This document shows, piece by piece, positions 51,026-59,817 of a DNA stretch of 64,000 bases. Position numbers and translations under genes: made by a program. The notes under the pieces are model-generated. The model was not told the origin of the DNA. It worked only from the letters and a program-made list of their open reading frames with translations, and searched no databases. The stretch's first letter is position 1; each line of letters begins with the position of its first letter. Source of the stretch: Microbacterium sp. cf332 (GTDB lineage: Bacteria > Actinomycetota > Actinomycetes > Actinomycetales > Microbacteriaceae); the NCBI RefSeq assembly GCF_900102175.1, contig NZ_FNKN01000001.1:1116001-1180000 (forward strand), read 5' to 3'.

Positions 51026-51925
51026 TCAGAAGTGGTACGGGTAGGGCGACCAGTCGGGATCGCGCTTCTGCAGGAACGCGTCGCGCCCCTCGACCGCCTC
51101 GTCGGTGCCGTAGGCCAGCCGGGTCGCCTCGCCTGCGAACACCTGCTGACCGACCATGCCGTCGTCGATCGCGTTGAAGGCGAACTTGAGCATCCGGATC
51201 GCGGTGGGCGACTTGCCGAGGATCGTCCGCGCCATCGCGATCGCCTCGCGTTCGAGCTCGTCGTGCGGAACGACCCGATTGACCGCGCCCATCTCGTAGG
51301 CGCGCGCGGCGGAGTACTCCTCGGCGAGGAAGAACACCTCGCGGGCGACCTTCTGCCCGACCTGGCGCGCCATGTAGGCCGAGCCGTAGCCGGCGTCGAA
51401 GGAGCCGACATCCGCATCGGTCTGCTTGAAGCGGCCGTGCTCGGCCGAGGCGATCGACAGATCGCACACGATGTGCAGCGAGTGGCCACCGCCGGCCGCC
51501 CACCCGGGGATGACCGCGATGACGACCTTCGGCATGAACCGGATGAGACGCTGCACCTCGAGGATGTGCAGGCGGCCTGCGCGGGCCGGGTCGGCCACGG
51601 CGCTCTCGTCGTCGCTGTACTTGTAGCCGTCGCGCCCGCGGATGCGCTGGTCGCCTCCCGAGCAGAACGCCCAGCCGCCGTCCTTCGCGCTCGGGCCGTT
51701 GCCCGTGAGCAGCACCACGCCGATCCTCGGGTCTTGACGAGCCGTGTCGAGGGCGCGGTACAGCTCATCGACCGTGTGCGGCCGGAAGGCGTTGCGCACC
51801 TCTGGGCGATCGAAGGCGATGCGGGCGATCCGTCCGTCGCGCGAGACGTGGGCGGTGATGTCGGTGTACGCGTCCGCTCCGGGGGCGAGCGACCATTCCG
51901 CGGGATCGAACAGTTCCGAGACCAT
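51026..51925 (-). CDS. menB: 1,4-dihydroxy-2-naphthoyl-CoA synthase
   Basis: 299-residue crotonase-fold enzyme closing the naphthoquinone ring. Motifs: IAFDRPEVRNAFRPHTVDEL near 38, CSGGDQRIRGRDGYKY near 87 (the MenB-specific loop), GWAAGGGHSLHIVCDLSIAS near 143, and DVGSFDAGYGSAYMARQVG near 172. The typical SPYPYHF tail is present (WSPYPYHF). ATG 51925 is 6 nt after TAGGCT. Confidence 0.96.
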   Translation of the reverse strand: MVSELFDPAEWSLAPGADAYTDITAHVSRDGRIARIAFDRPEVRNAFRPHTVDELYRALDTARQDPRIGVVLLTGNGPSAKDGGWAFCSGGDQRIRGRDGYKYSDDESAVADPARAGRLHILEVQRLIRFMPKVVIAVIPGWAAGGGHSLHIVCDLSIASAEHGRFKQTDADVGSFDAGYGSAYMARQVGQKVAREVFFLAEEYSAARAYEMGAVNRVVPHDELEREAIAMARTILGKSPTAIRMLKFAFNAIDDGMVGQQVFAGEATRLAYGTDEAVEGRDAFLQKRDPDWSPYPYHF

Positions 51926-51931
51926 GCCGCC

Positions 51932-51937
51932 AGCCTA
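51932..51937 (-). promoter_or_regulatory. -10 box TAGGCT, leaderless menB-menE promoter
   Basis: TAGGCT on the minus strand ends 6 nt before ATG 51925. Confidence 0.6.
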
Positions 51938-51948
51938 TGCCGCGGTGG

Positions 51949-51954
51949 CAGGAT
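51949..51954 (+). promoter_or_regulatory. -10-like CAGGAT, leaderless menC promoter
   Basis: CAGGAT ends 6 nt before GTG 51961; it lacks the first T of TANNNT. Confidence 0.4.
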
Positions 51955-51960
51955 GAACGC

Positions 51961-52962
51961 GTGGACGACGCCCTGCCCCTACCCGCCCTGGCCGACCTGC
52001 TCGACCGGGCGCACGTCGTGGCGCTGCCGCTGACCACCCGCTTCCGCGGCATCGACGTGCGCGAGGCCCTGCTCCTCGAGGGGCCGCACGGATGGACGGA
52101 GTTCTCACCGTTCGTCGAGTACGACGACGACGAGGCGTCGACGTGGCTGTCGGCCGCGCTCGAGTTCGGGTGGTCTGCTCCCCCGGCGCCGCTCCGCGAC
52201 ACCGTGGCGGTGAACGCGACCGTGCCCGCCGTCGACGCCGGTCGTGTGGCCGCCGTGCTCGCCCGATTCGACGGATGCCGCACGGTCAAGGTCAAGGTCG
52301 CCGAGCGCGGCCAGGTGCTCGCGGACGATGTCGCGCGCGTCCACGCGGTGCGTGACGCACTCGGGCCGGAGGGACGCATCCGCGTCGATGCGAACGGCGG
52401 ATGGAACCTCGACGAGGCCGAGCACGCGCTGCACGCCCTCGCGGAGTTCGACCTCGAGTACGCGGAGCAGCCCTGCGCGAGCGTGCCGGAGCTGGCCGAG
52501 CTGCGCCGACGGGTGCACTACATGGGCATCCCGATCGCGGCCGACGAGAGTGTCCGCAAGGCCGCCGATCCGCTCGCCGTGGCGCGGGCGGGTGCGGCCG
52601 ACCTGCTCGTGATCAAGGCGCAGCCCCTCGGCGGGGTGCGCCGAGCCCTCGCGATCGTCGCGGAAGCCGGACTCCCCGCCGTCGTGTCGAGCGCCCTCGA
52701 CACGAGCGTGGGGCTGTCGATGGGGGTCGCGCTCGCGGCATCCCTCCCCGATCTCGACTTCGACTGCGGGCTCGGCACGGCGTCGCTCCTCGAGCGCGAC
52801 GTCGCCGCCTCGCCGCTGCGACCGGCCGCCGGCGCCCTGCCGGTCGGCCGAATACAGGTCGATCGCGCCGCCCTCGACGAGAGCGCCGCCCCGTCCGACC
52901 GCCGTCGATGGTGGCTCGACCGGCTCGGACGTTGCCACGCCCTGCTCGCGCAGGCCCGCTGA
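51961..52962 (+). CDS. menC: o-Succinylbenzoate synthase
   Basis: 333-residue enolase-superfamily enzyme that dehydrates SHCHC. Catalytic Lys in TVKVKVAERG near 106, metal ligands Asp in RVDANGGWN near 144, Glu in EYAEQPCASVP near 170 and Asp in AADESVRKA near 197, with the second Lys in LLVIKAQPLGG near 220. GTG 51961 is preferred to an upstream frame start. It diverges from menB and is the only men gene besides menF on the plus strand. Confidence 0.94.
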   Translation: MDDALPLPALADLLDRAHVVALPLTTRFRGIDVREALLLEGPHGWTEFSPFVEYDDDEASTWLSAALEFGWSAPPAPLRDTVAVNATVPAVDAGRVAAVLARFDGCRTVKVKVAERGQVLADDVARVHAVRDALGPEGRIRVDANGGWNLDEAEHALHALAEFDLEYAEQPCASVPELAELRRRVHYMGIPIAADESVRKAADPLAVARAGAADLLVIKAQPLGGVRRALAIVAEAGLPAVVSSALDTSVGLSMGVALAASLPDLDFDCGLGTASLLERDVAASPLRPAAGALPVGRIQVDRAALDESAAPSDRRRWWLDRLGRCHALLAQAR

Positions 52963-52983
52963 ACGCCCGCGCGTCGAGCGCGC

Positions 52984-53601
52984 TCAGTCGACGAGCAGGG
53001 CGGTCGCGAGCTGCCCGATGCGCTCGTGCAGCCGCCGCGTGGTCTCCGCCTCGTCAGCGCCCTCGATGGCCGAGCGCTCGCACGTCGCGTCGGCGAGATC
53101 GACCATGAGGCGGGCGACTTCCACCGCAGGGATGCGGAACCGCAGCTCGTACACGGCCGTGATGTCGTCGACGATGCGGCGGACCCGTTCGACGATGCCG
53201 TCCTGCAGGGTCAGGTATGCGGCGGCGATCCGCTCGTCGCGGATGGCCTGCGCGCGCAGCTCCGACACGAGCCGGGGCTCCATCCCCGCCAGCGAGACTC
53301 CGACGATCTCGGGGACGAGGGATGCCGGGTCGGGCTGTGCCGAGCGGTCGAGAGCCCGCACCCGGTCGGCGACCGCGTCGAGCTTCTCGCCCGACGAGCG
53401 CTCGACGAGGGCGAGGAACAGCTCGCCCTTCGACGCGAAGTTCGAGTAGAAGGCGCCGCGCGAGAATCCCGCGCGGTCGCAGACGGCCTCGACCGAGGCG
53501 GCATCCAAGCCGACCTCGGCGAAGACCTCGGCAGCGGCATCCAGCAGCCGGGTGCGCGTGTTCTCGCGGCTGCGGGTGGCCGGGCGGGCCTCGGCGTCCA
53601 T
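52984..53601 (-). CDS. TetR-family transcriptional repressor
   Basis: 205 residues: a TetR HTH in the first 60 (RLLDAAAEVFAEVGLDAASVEAVCDRAGFSRGAFYSNFASKGELF) and an all-helical ligand domain. ATG 53601 has CGAGGAG upstream; a longer frame to 53733 runs over the operators and is not coding. It faces the MMPL gene, and the gap holds two tandem palindromes, so it very likely represses both itself and the transporter. The ligand is unknown. Confidence 0.94.
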   Translation of the reverse strand: MDAEARPATRSRENTRTRLLDAAAEVFAEVGLDAASVEAVCDRAGFSRGAFYSNFASKGELFLALVERSSGEKLDAVADRVRALDRSAQPDPASLVPEIVGVSLAGMEPRLVSELRAQAIRDERIAAAYLTLQDGIVERVRRIVDDITAVYELRFRIPAVEVARLMVDLADATCERSAIEGADEAETTRRLHERIGQLATALLVD

Positions 53602-53655
53602 GGTGCTCCTCGGGTTCACATCGATCATCCAGGGTGATCGCGGGGGAATGAACCT

Positions 53656-53692
53656 AGGATACATTGGTGTATCGGATACAGCGCTGTATCGA
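53656..53692. promoter_or_regulatory. Tandem TetR operators over divergent promoters
   Basis: Two 16-bp palindromes, GATACATTGGTGTATC (53658-53673; 6-bp arms, 4-bp centre) and GATACAGCGCTGTATC (53675-53690; perfect), have centres 17 bp apart. They cover a plus-strand promoter TTGGTG (53664-53669), 17 bp, TATCGA (53687-53692) and touch a minus-strand -10 TATCCT (53661-53656). Confidence 0.75.
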
Positions 53693-53723
53693 AACCCTCT
53701 GACGATCATCCTCTGGAGCGCCC

Positions 53724-56555
53724 GTGTCCACACTCCTCTTCACCCTGGGACGTTGGTCGTTCCGCCACCCCTGGCGGGTGCTCGTGTCGTGGCTCCTGAT
53801 CCTCGTCATCGCCGGCGGCGGCGCCCTCCTGCTGAACAAGGGCACCGACAACTCGTTCACGATCCCCGGCACCGAGGCTCAGGAAGGCCTCGAGCTGCTG
53901 AGCCGCACCTTCCCGCAGGCGAGCGGCACGAGCGCGCAGCTCGTCATCGTCGCGCCCGAGGGCGACAGCGTGCGCGACGAGCCGTTCGCGGGAGACATCG
54001 CCGACGCCGTCGCCGACTTCGAGGGCCTCGGCGACGACGTCGCCGCCGTGACCGACCCGTTCGACGAGACGGTGTCGGGTCTGGTGTCGGAGGACGATCG
54101 GGCGGCGATCGTGCGCGTCCAGTTCGACGGCGAGGCGACCGCCGTGAGCAGCGACACGACGGAGGCGCTCAGCGCCGTCGCCGAGCAGCTGCGTTCCGAC
54201 CTGCCGGCCGGAACGCAGATCGCTCTCGGCGGCGACCTGTTCTCGACGTCGATCCCCGCCCTGTCGATCGTCGAGGTCATCGGCGTGCTCATCGCGCTGT
54301 TCGTCCTGATCATCACCTTCCGCTCTTTCGCGGTGTCGTGGTTCCCGCTCGTGAGCGCGCTCATCGGCGTCGCCCTCGCCACCGCGATGATCTTCGTCGC
54401 GACCCAGTTCGCCTCCGTCTCGTCGACGACCCCGCTCCTCTCGGTGATGCTCGGCCTCGCCGTCGGCATCGACTACTCGCTCTTCATCGCGGCGCGGCAT
54501 CAGGATCAGGTGCGCGCCGGCATGGACCCCGAGGAGTCGGCCGCCCGCTCGACCGGTACCGCCGGGTCGTCGGTCGCGTTCGCCGGCGTCACGGTGCTCA
54601 TCGCGCTCGTCGGTCTGAGCTTCGCCGGCATCCCGTTCCTGACGACCATGGGCATCGCCGCGGCCGTCGCCGTCGCGATCGCGGTCGTCGTGGCCGTCAC
54701 CCTCACCCCTGCCCTGCTCGGCTTCGCCGGCGCGCGGGTCGCCGGCTGGCCGCGCCGCACGAAGCGCTCGCGGAAGACGGCACCCGCGGCACGTCGCTCG
54801 TTCGCCGAGCGCTGGGTCCGCGGCGTCACGCGGCATCCGCTCGTGACGACCGTCGCCGTCGTGGTCGGACTCGGTGTGGTCGCCATACCCTCGGCGAGCC
54901 TCACTCTCGCGCTCCCCAACGCCGGCGTGCAGCCGCCGTCGAGCGAGGCGCGACAGGCCTACGACCTGACGGCCGAGCACTTCGGCCCGGGTGCGAACGG
55001 CCCGCTCATCATGACCGGCACGATCGTGACCTCGACCGATCCGCTCGCCCTCATGCAGGACATCGGCGACGACATCGCATCCCTCCCCGGCGTGAAGGAG
55101 GTCGCCCTCGCGACGCCGAACGAGACGGCCGATACCGGGCTCGTCCAGATCGTCCCCGAGACCGCGCCGGACTCCCCCGAGACGGCCGACCTCGTGCGCG
55201 AACTGCGGGCACAGCACGACCGTCTCCTCGACGAGTACGGGGTCGACCTCAAAGTCACGGGCTTCACCGCGGTGGGCATCGACATCTCCGACCGCCTCGG
55301 CGCCGCACTCCTGCCGTTCGGCATCTTCGTCGTCGGCCTCTCGCTCATCCTGCTGACGATCGTGTTCCGGTCGATCTGGGTCCCGATCAAGGCCGCGCTG
55401 GGCTACCTGCTCTCGGTGCTCGCCGCGTTCGGCGTCGTCGCCGCGGTCTTCGAGTGGGGCTGGTTCGCCGACCTCCTCCACGTCACCCGCGAGGGACCGG
55501 TCATCAGCTTCATGCCGATCATCCTCATGGGCGTGCTGTTCGGCCTCGCGATGGACTACGAGGTCTTCCTCGTATCGCGTATGCGCGAGGACTACGTGCA
55601 CGGTCGGCGCGATCGTGGCGGCCGCGCCGACCGCCACACCGCCGTCGGCGCCGTCCGCAGCGGATTCACCTCGTCGGCCCGCGTCGTCACCGCGGCGGCC
55701 GTCATCATGTTCGCCGTGTTCGCGGCCTTCGTGCCCGAGGGCGACTCGTCGATCAAGCCCATCGCGCTCGGCCTGGCGGTCGGCATCGCCGTCGACGCCT
55801 TCCTCATCCGGATGACGCTCGTGCCCGCGGTGATGGCGCTGCTCGGCGAGAAGGCGTGGTGGATGCCCCGCTGGCTCGACCGCATCCTCCCCCACTTCGA
55901 CATCGAAGGCGAGGCGGTCGAACGCGAGCTGTCGCTGCGCGACTGGCCCGAGCGCAACACGTCCGCCGCCGTCGTCGGAGACGACGTCGCGGTCTACGCC
56001 GACGAGGACGGCCGCTCGGCGGTCTTCGCGGGCGCGACCTTCCGCCTCGAGCCCGGCGACACGCTCGTCGCCTCGCACCCGGACCCGCGGGTGGGGCGCG
56101 CGTTCGCCCTCGCCGTCTCCGGGCGCCTCCGGGTCGAGGGAGGCCGGCTGCGCGTCGGCGGGCACCTGCTGCCCGAGCGTGCGCCGTGGGTGCGTTCGCA
56201 CGTCGGTCTCGCCCTCCTCGACACCGCCGGCGACCCCATCGCCGAACTGCGGCGGGCCGTCGCCGGGAGCACCACGATCGTGGTCGTCGACGGCCTCGAC
56301 GCGGTGACCGGCGCCGAACGGGACCAGGTCGCGGCAGTGCTCCGAGACGCTGCTGCCTCTCTCGGCGACCGGAACGCCGGCGCGCGCGCCGGTGCGCTCA
56401 CGGTCGTGGTCGTCGCGCGCCGCGAACAGGGCGTCCTCGACGTGCTCGCCGACGCCCACCGCACCGCTCCCCAGTCCCTCCCCCTCCACGACGGCTCCGC
56501 ACCGGCGCCCGCGCCCCAGCCGTCGAACCCGACCTCCGAGGTGGTCTCGTCATGA
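53724..56555 (+). CDS. MMPL-family (RND-like) transporter with C-terminal ABC-ATPase-like domain
   Basis: 943-residue membrane exporter. Two TM blocks (about 185-360 and 525-705), each with five to six helices and the MMPL Asp-Tyr motif (GIDYSLFIAARH near 251; AMDYEVFLVSRMRED near 610), and two extracytoplasmic loops. Beyond residue 740 there is a region of about 200 residues not usual in MMPL proteins: FRLEPGDTLVASHPDP, FALAVSGRLRVEGGRLRVGG and TTIVVVDGLDAV read like an ABC ATPase without the Walker A Lys or a signature. GTG 53724 has GGAG upstream. The stop overlaps the next gene. Confidence 0.93.
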   Translation: MSTLLFTLGRWSFRHPWRVLVSWLLILVIAGGGALLLNKGTDNSFTIPGTEAQEGLELLSRTFPQASGTSAQLVIVAPEGDSVRDEPFAGDIADAVADFEGLGDDVAAVTDPFDETVSGLVSEDDRAAIVRVQFDGEATAVSSDTTEALSAVAEQLRSDLPAGTQIALGGDLFSTSIPALSIVEVIGVLIALFVLIITFRSFAVSWFPLVSALIGVALATAMIFVATQFASVSSTTPLLSVMLGLAVGIDYSLFIAARHQDQVRAGMDPEESAARSTGTAGSSVAFAGVTVLIALVGLSFAGIPFLTTMGIAAAVAVAIAVVVAVTLTPALLGFAGARVAGWPRRTKRSRKTAPAARRSFAERWVRGVTRHPLVTTVAVVVGLGVVAIPSASLTLALPNAGVQPPSSEARQAYDLTAEHFGPGANGPLIMTGTIVTSTDPLALMQDIGDDIASLPGVKEVALATPNETADTGLVQIVPETAPDSPETADLVRELRAQHDRLLDEYGVDLKVTGFTAVGIDISDRLGAALLPFGIFVVGLSLILLTIVFRSIWVPIKAALGYLLSVLAAFGVVAAVFEWGWFADLLHVTREGPVISFMPIILMGVLFGLAMDYEVFLVSRMREDYVHGRRDRGGRADRHTAVGAVRSGFTSSARVVTAAAVIMFAVFAAFVPEGDSSIKPIALGLAVGIAVDAFLIRMTLVPAVMALLGEKAWWMPRWLDRILPHFDIEGEAVERELSLRDWPERNTSAAVVGDDVAVYADEDGRSAVFAGATFRLEPGDTLVASHPDPRVGRAFALAVSGRLRVEGGRLRVGGHLLPERAPWVRSHVGLALLDTAGDPIAELRRAVAGSTTIVVVDGLDAVTGAERDQVAAVLRDAAASLGDRNAGARAGALTVVVVARREQGVLDVLADAHRTAPQSLPLHDGSAPAPAPQPSNPTSEVVSS

Positions 56556-58603
56556 CTCTCCCCATCGAACGCGCCCGCTCGCGCCGACCCGTCACGTGGC
56601 TCACGATCGTCGGCGTCATCCTGCTGCCCGTCCTCATCGGCGGGGTGCTCGTCGCGGCGCTGTACAACCCCGTCGAGCGGCTCGACAACATGCGTGCGGC
56701 GATCGTCAACGACGACCAGGCGGTCGAGATCGATGGACAGCTGGTCCCCCTCGGCCGGCAGCTGACAGCGGGTCTCGTCGCCGGCTCCGACGACGTTCCG
56801 AGCAACCTCGACTGGGTCATCTCGAACGACGACGACGCTCGCACGGGTCTGGCGGACGGGACCTACGACGCCGTCGTGACGATCCCCAGCGGCTTCTCCG
56901 CGGCGGCGACGTCGACCGCCCCGGGCGGCACCCCCGAGAGAGCCACGATCCGAGTCGACACGGCACCCGACGGGCTCGTCGTCGATGATGCGATCACCGC
57001 TCAGATCACCCAGGCGGCCACCTCGCTCATGGGCTCGCAACTCTCGACGGTGTACCTCGAGAACGTGTTCCTCGGCTTCACGACGCTCGGCGACCAGCTC
57101 GGCGACGCCGCGAACGGCGCGCACCAGCTCGCCGACGGCGGTCGCACGGCCGCCGACGGCGCGACGCAGCTCGCCGACGGCGCGGGACAGCTCCAGACCG
57201 GCGCGGCAGCCCTGTCGGACGGCGTCGGGCAACTCGCCGGCGGCGCATCGCAGCTCGCCGACGGTGCCGGTGCGACGCAGTCGGGCCTGACGACCTGGGC
57301 GCAGGGAGCGCGCGAGCTCGCCGGCGGGACCGAGCAGTGGGCGACGGGCCTGTCGCAATCGCTGAGCGGCGTGACCGTGCCCGAGATCCCCGCCGATGCG
57401 GTGGCCGGGGCGCAGTACCTCGCTGAGAACTCCGACCGCATCGCCACGGGCGTGACCCAGGCCGCGCAGGAGCTCGCCGCGGTCGCCGCCAGCTGCGAAG
57501 CCGACGGCGGCACCCCGGAGGTCTGCGACGCGCTGCGCGCCGTCTCCGATCGCACGCAGACGGCACTGCCCGAGGTCACGGGCGTGATCGGCCAGTCCGG
57601 GCAGATCGCCGGGCAGATCTCCGGTCTGGCGACCTCGGCGCCCGCCCTCGTCTCGGGTCTGCAGCAGGCGGCGGACGCTGCCACGCGACTCTCGAACGGC
57701 ATGACCGAGCTTGCGAACGGCGCCGATGCGCTGGCTGCCGGCGGCGGTCAGCTCGCCTCCGGTGCCTCGGCCCTCGCACCCGGGGCGTCCACTGCGGCCG
57801 ATGGTGCCGCCCAGCTCTCGAGCGGCGCCGGCGACCTCGCGGGTGGTGCGGGCGAGCTGGCATCCGGCGTCGGCACGCTCGCCGACGGCACCGGCACCCT
57901 CGCCGACGGTCTCGACACCGCGACCGCGGCCCTCCCCTCGTACACGGATCAGCAGGCGACCGACCTCGCGAGCGTCGTCGCCGCGCCGGTCGGCGCCGAG
58001 GGACTGGGCTCCGAGCTGTTCGGCGCTTCGGCGATCCCGCTGCTGACCGGCCTCGCGCTCTGGCTCGGCGCGATCGGATCGTTCGTGGCTCTGCAGGCGG
58101 TTCCGCGCGGCGCACTGACCTCGCGGCGTCCATCGTTCCTGCTCGCACTGCGCGCCTTCCTGCCCGCCGCCGTCGTGGGCCTGGTCCAGGGCGTGCTGGT
58201 CGCCGTCGTCGTGCAGCTCGCGGCCTCGTACGACCCGTGGACGTGGGCCGCGTTCGCCGGGCTGTCGGCCCTGGCCGGCGTCGCCTTCGCGGCCGTGAAC
58301 CAGGCGCTCGTCGCGCTGCTCGGGGGCGCCGGCCGCTGGGTGGCGGCCGGAGTCGCTGTGCTGGCCGTCGCGACGGGCGTCGTCTCGACGGTGCCCGGGG
58401 TGCTCTCGCAGATCGCTTCGCTCCTGCCGACCGCGTCGGCCTACCGCGGCCTGCTGTCGGTGCTCACCTCCGCCGGCGGCGGTGGTGCCGCCGTCGCGGG
58501 GCTGGTGATCTGGACCCTGCTCTCGCTCTTCATCACCGTCGTGGTCATCGCCCGCGCGCGCACGACCTCTGTGCGCGCCGTGCTCCATCCCGCATCCGCC
58601 TGA
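56552..58603 (+). CDS. YhgE/Pip-family membrane protein
   Basis: 683 residues: TM1 at about 16-38, a long extracytoplasmic region, and five to six C-terminal TM helices (about 495-670) of ABC2-membrane type. The middle (about 185-450) contains many copies of a short Gly/Ala/Asp repeat such as QLADGAGQLQTGA and ELASGVGTLADGT, the hallmark of YhgE/Pip proteins related to phage-infection proteins and type VII secretion. ATG 56552 overlaps the MMPL stop as ATGA, so the two form one TetR-controlled unit, probably one envelope export system. Confidence 0.93.
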   Translation: MTLPIERARSRRPVTWLTIVGVILLPVLIGGVLVAALYNPVERLDNMRAAIVNDDQAVEIDGQLVPLGRQLTAGLVAGSDDVPSNLDWVISNDDDARTGLADGTYDAVVTIPSGFSAAATSTAPGGTPERATIRVDTAPDGLVVDDAITAQITQAATSLMGSQLSTVYLENVFLGFTTLGDQLGDAANGAHQLADGGRTAADGATQLADGAGQLQTGAAALSDGVGQLAGGASQLADGAGATQSGLTTWAQGARELAGGTEQWATGLSQSLSGVTVPEIPADAVAGAQYLAENSDRIATGVTQAAQELAAVAASCEADGGTPEVCDALRAVSDRTQTALPEVTGVIGQSGQIAGQISGLATSAPALVSGLQQAADAATRLSNGMTELANGADALAAGGGQLASGASALAPGASTAADGAAQLSSGAGDLAGGAGELASGVGTLADGTGTLADGLDTATAALPSYTDQQATDLASVVAAPVGAEGLGSELFGASAIPLLTGLALWLGAIGSFVALQAVPRGALTSRRPSFLLALRAFLPAAVVGLVQGVLVAVVVQLAASYDPWTWAAFAGLSALAGVAFAAVNQALVALLGGAGRWVAAGVAVLAVATGVVSTVPGVLSQIASLLPTASAYRGLLSVLTSAGGGGAAVAGLVIWTLLSLFITVVVIARARTTSVRAVLHPASA

Positions 58604-58721
58604 GGCGCACGCGTCGTCGCCGACCCTCACGCGCGAGGGTTCAGCTGGCAGCTCACGCCGCCTCGCGCGTCTGGAACGGGCGATTGCTGCCAGGCGAAGC
58701 AGGCGAAGGCCACGCCCGCCA

Positions 58722-58739
58722 CGCCGCGCGAGCGCGGCG
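58722..58739. terminator. GC hairpin between yhgE-like gene and ccsB
   Basis: CGCCGCGC (58722-58729), GA, GCGCGGCG (58732-58739). A second inverted repeat, CTGGCAGC (58645-58652) with GCTGCCAG (58686-58693), lies in the same 141-bp convergent gap. Confidence 0.5.
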
Positions 58740-58744
58740 CGCGG

Positions 58745-59812
58745 TCAGCTCAGGCCGCTGTAGGCGTGCAGACCCTTGAAGAACTGGTTGACGATGATGA
58801 AATTGAACAGCACCGCCGAGAACCCGACGATCGAAAGCCACGCGCTGCGGTTGCCTCGCCAGCCGCGCGTCGCACGGGCGTGGATGTAGCCCGCGTAGAG
58901 CACCCAGATGACGAAGGTCCAGACTTCCTTCGTGTCGAAGCCCCAGTACCGCCCCCACGCGTCGTTTGCCCAGATGGCGCCGGCGATGAGGGTGAACGTC
59001 CAGAAGATGAAGCCGATGATCGCGAAGCGGTAGGCCAGCGACTCGAGCGCCTCGGCGCTCGGCAGCGTACGAAGGAATTGCGGCCCCTCACGCGGAGCAC
59101 GCGGCGCCGGCGCGTCGTCGCCCGTCGCGCTGTCGGCGCCGACGCGGGCGATCGCGCGCACCTCGCGTCGCGCTTGCATGAGCTGGACGATCGACAGGGC
59201 GAACGCCAGGGCGAGGAACGCCGACGCCAGCGACGCGACGAACACGTGGATGACGAGCCAGACCGACTTCAGCGGATCAGCGAGCGGCACGACCACGACG
59301 TAGAAGCTGGTGGCGGCGCCACCGAGGAGCACCACGGTCAGTCCCGTGATGAAGGTGCCGAGGAAGCGGAGGTCGTAGCGGAAGAGCACGACGAGGTAGA
59401 CCATGACGACGAGCAGGGTGCCGGTCATCGCGAACTCGTACATGTTCGACCACGGCACCCGTTCGGCGGCGATGCCACGCAGCACGGTCGCCGCCACGTG
59501 GAACAGGAAGCCGATCCACGCCAGCGCCGTGCCGATGCGCGCCCAGAGCAGGCGCGGGCGGTCGGCGGGTCGGGCGTTGAGGGCGAGCTCGGCCTCGGCC
59601 TCGGCCGCACGGATCTGCCCGATGGTCTGTCCGCCGGCAGCCACGAGGGCCGGCGCCGCGACGGCCGCGGGGGCGGCGTCCTTCGCTTTGAGCGCGAGGT
59701 CGGACCGGCGCGCCAGGTCGACGGCGTAGGCGATGAAGGACAGCGCATAGACAGCGACGGCCGTCCACACGAGCAGGACCGAGACGGCATCCAGCGACAG
59801 GTCTTCGGGCAT
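58745..59812 (-). CDS. ccsB: Cytochrome c biogenesis protein CcsB (CcsA/ResC-type)
   Basis: 355-residue membrane protein with eight or so TM helices, the haem-handling subunit of System II. The tryptophan-rich region WANDAWGRYWGFDTKEVW (near 290) is the signature, and conserved His are seen in HVFVASLASAFLA near 190 and YAGYIHARATRGWRGN near 314. Residues 40-75 are an Ala/Glu-rich insertion after TM1. It starts 5 nt after the resB stop and is the last gene of the operon. Confidence 0.95.
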   Translation of the reverse strand: MPEDLSLDAVSVLLVWTAVAVYALSFIAYAVDLARRSDLALKAKDAAPAAVAAPALVAAGGQTIGQIRAAEAEAELALNARPADRPRLLWARIGTALAWIGFLFHVAATVLRGIAAERVPWSNMYEFAMTGTLLVVMVYLVVLFRYDLRFLGTFITGLTVVLLGGAATSFYVVVVPLADPLKSVWLVIHVFVASLASAFLALAFALSIVQLMQARREVRAIARVGADSATGDDAPAPRAPREGPQFLRTLPSAEALESLAYRFAIIGFIFWTFTLIAGAIWANDAWGRYWGFDTKEVWTFVIWVLYAGYIHARATRGWRGNRSAWLSIVGFSAVLFNFIIVNQFFKGLHAYSGLS

Positions 59813-59817
59813 GGTCC

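Noticed and set aside
53706..56489. A 927-residue open frame antisense to the MMPL gene, and an 878-residue one at 55994-58630
   Set aside because: Their translations are Arg/Glu/His/Asp-rich low-complexity text without motifs, the usual antisense shadow of a GC-rich gene. The opposite strand has clear MMPL and YhgE motifs.
57120..57960. Tandem DNA repeats or a CRISPR-like array in the YhgE/Pip gene
   Set aside because: The repeats are degenerate Gly/Ala/Asp protein repeats typical of the family; the DNA units vary in length and sequence and are in coding frame.
58645..58693. Third copy of the 62-bp palindrome between the YhgE-like gene and ccsB
   Set aside because: An 8-bp inverted repeat (CTGGCAGC/GCTGCCAG) is present, but the GTCGACTCGCCA arms and the fixed spacing are missing.
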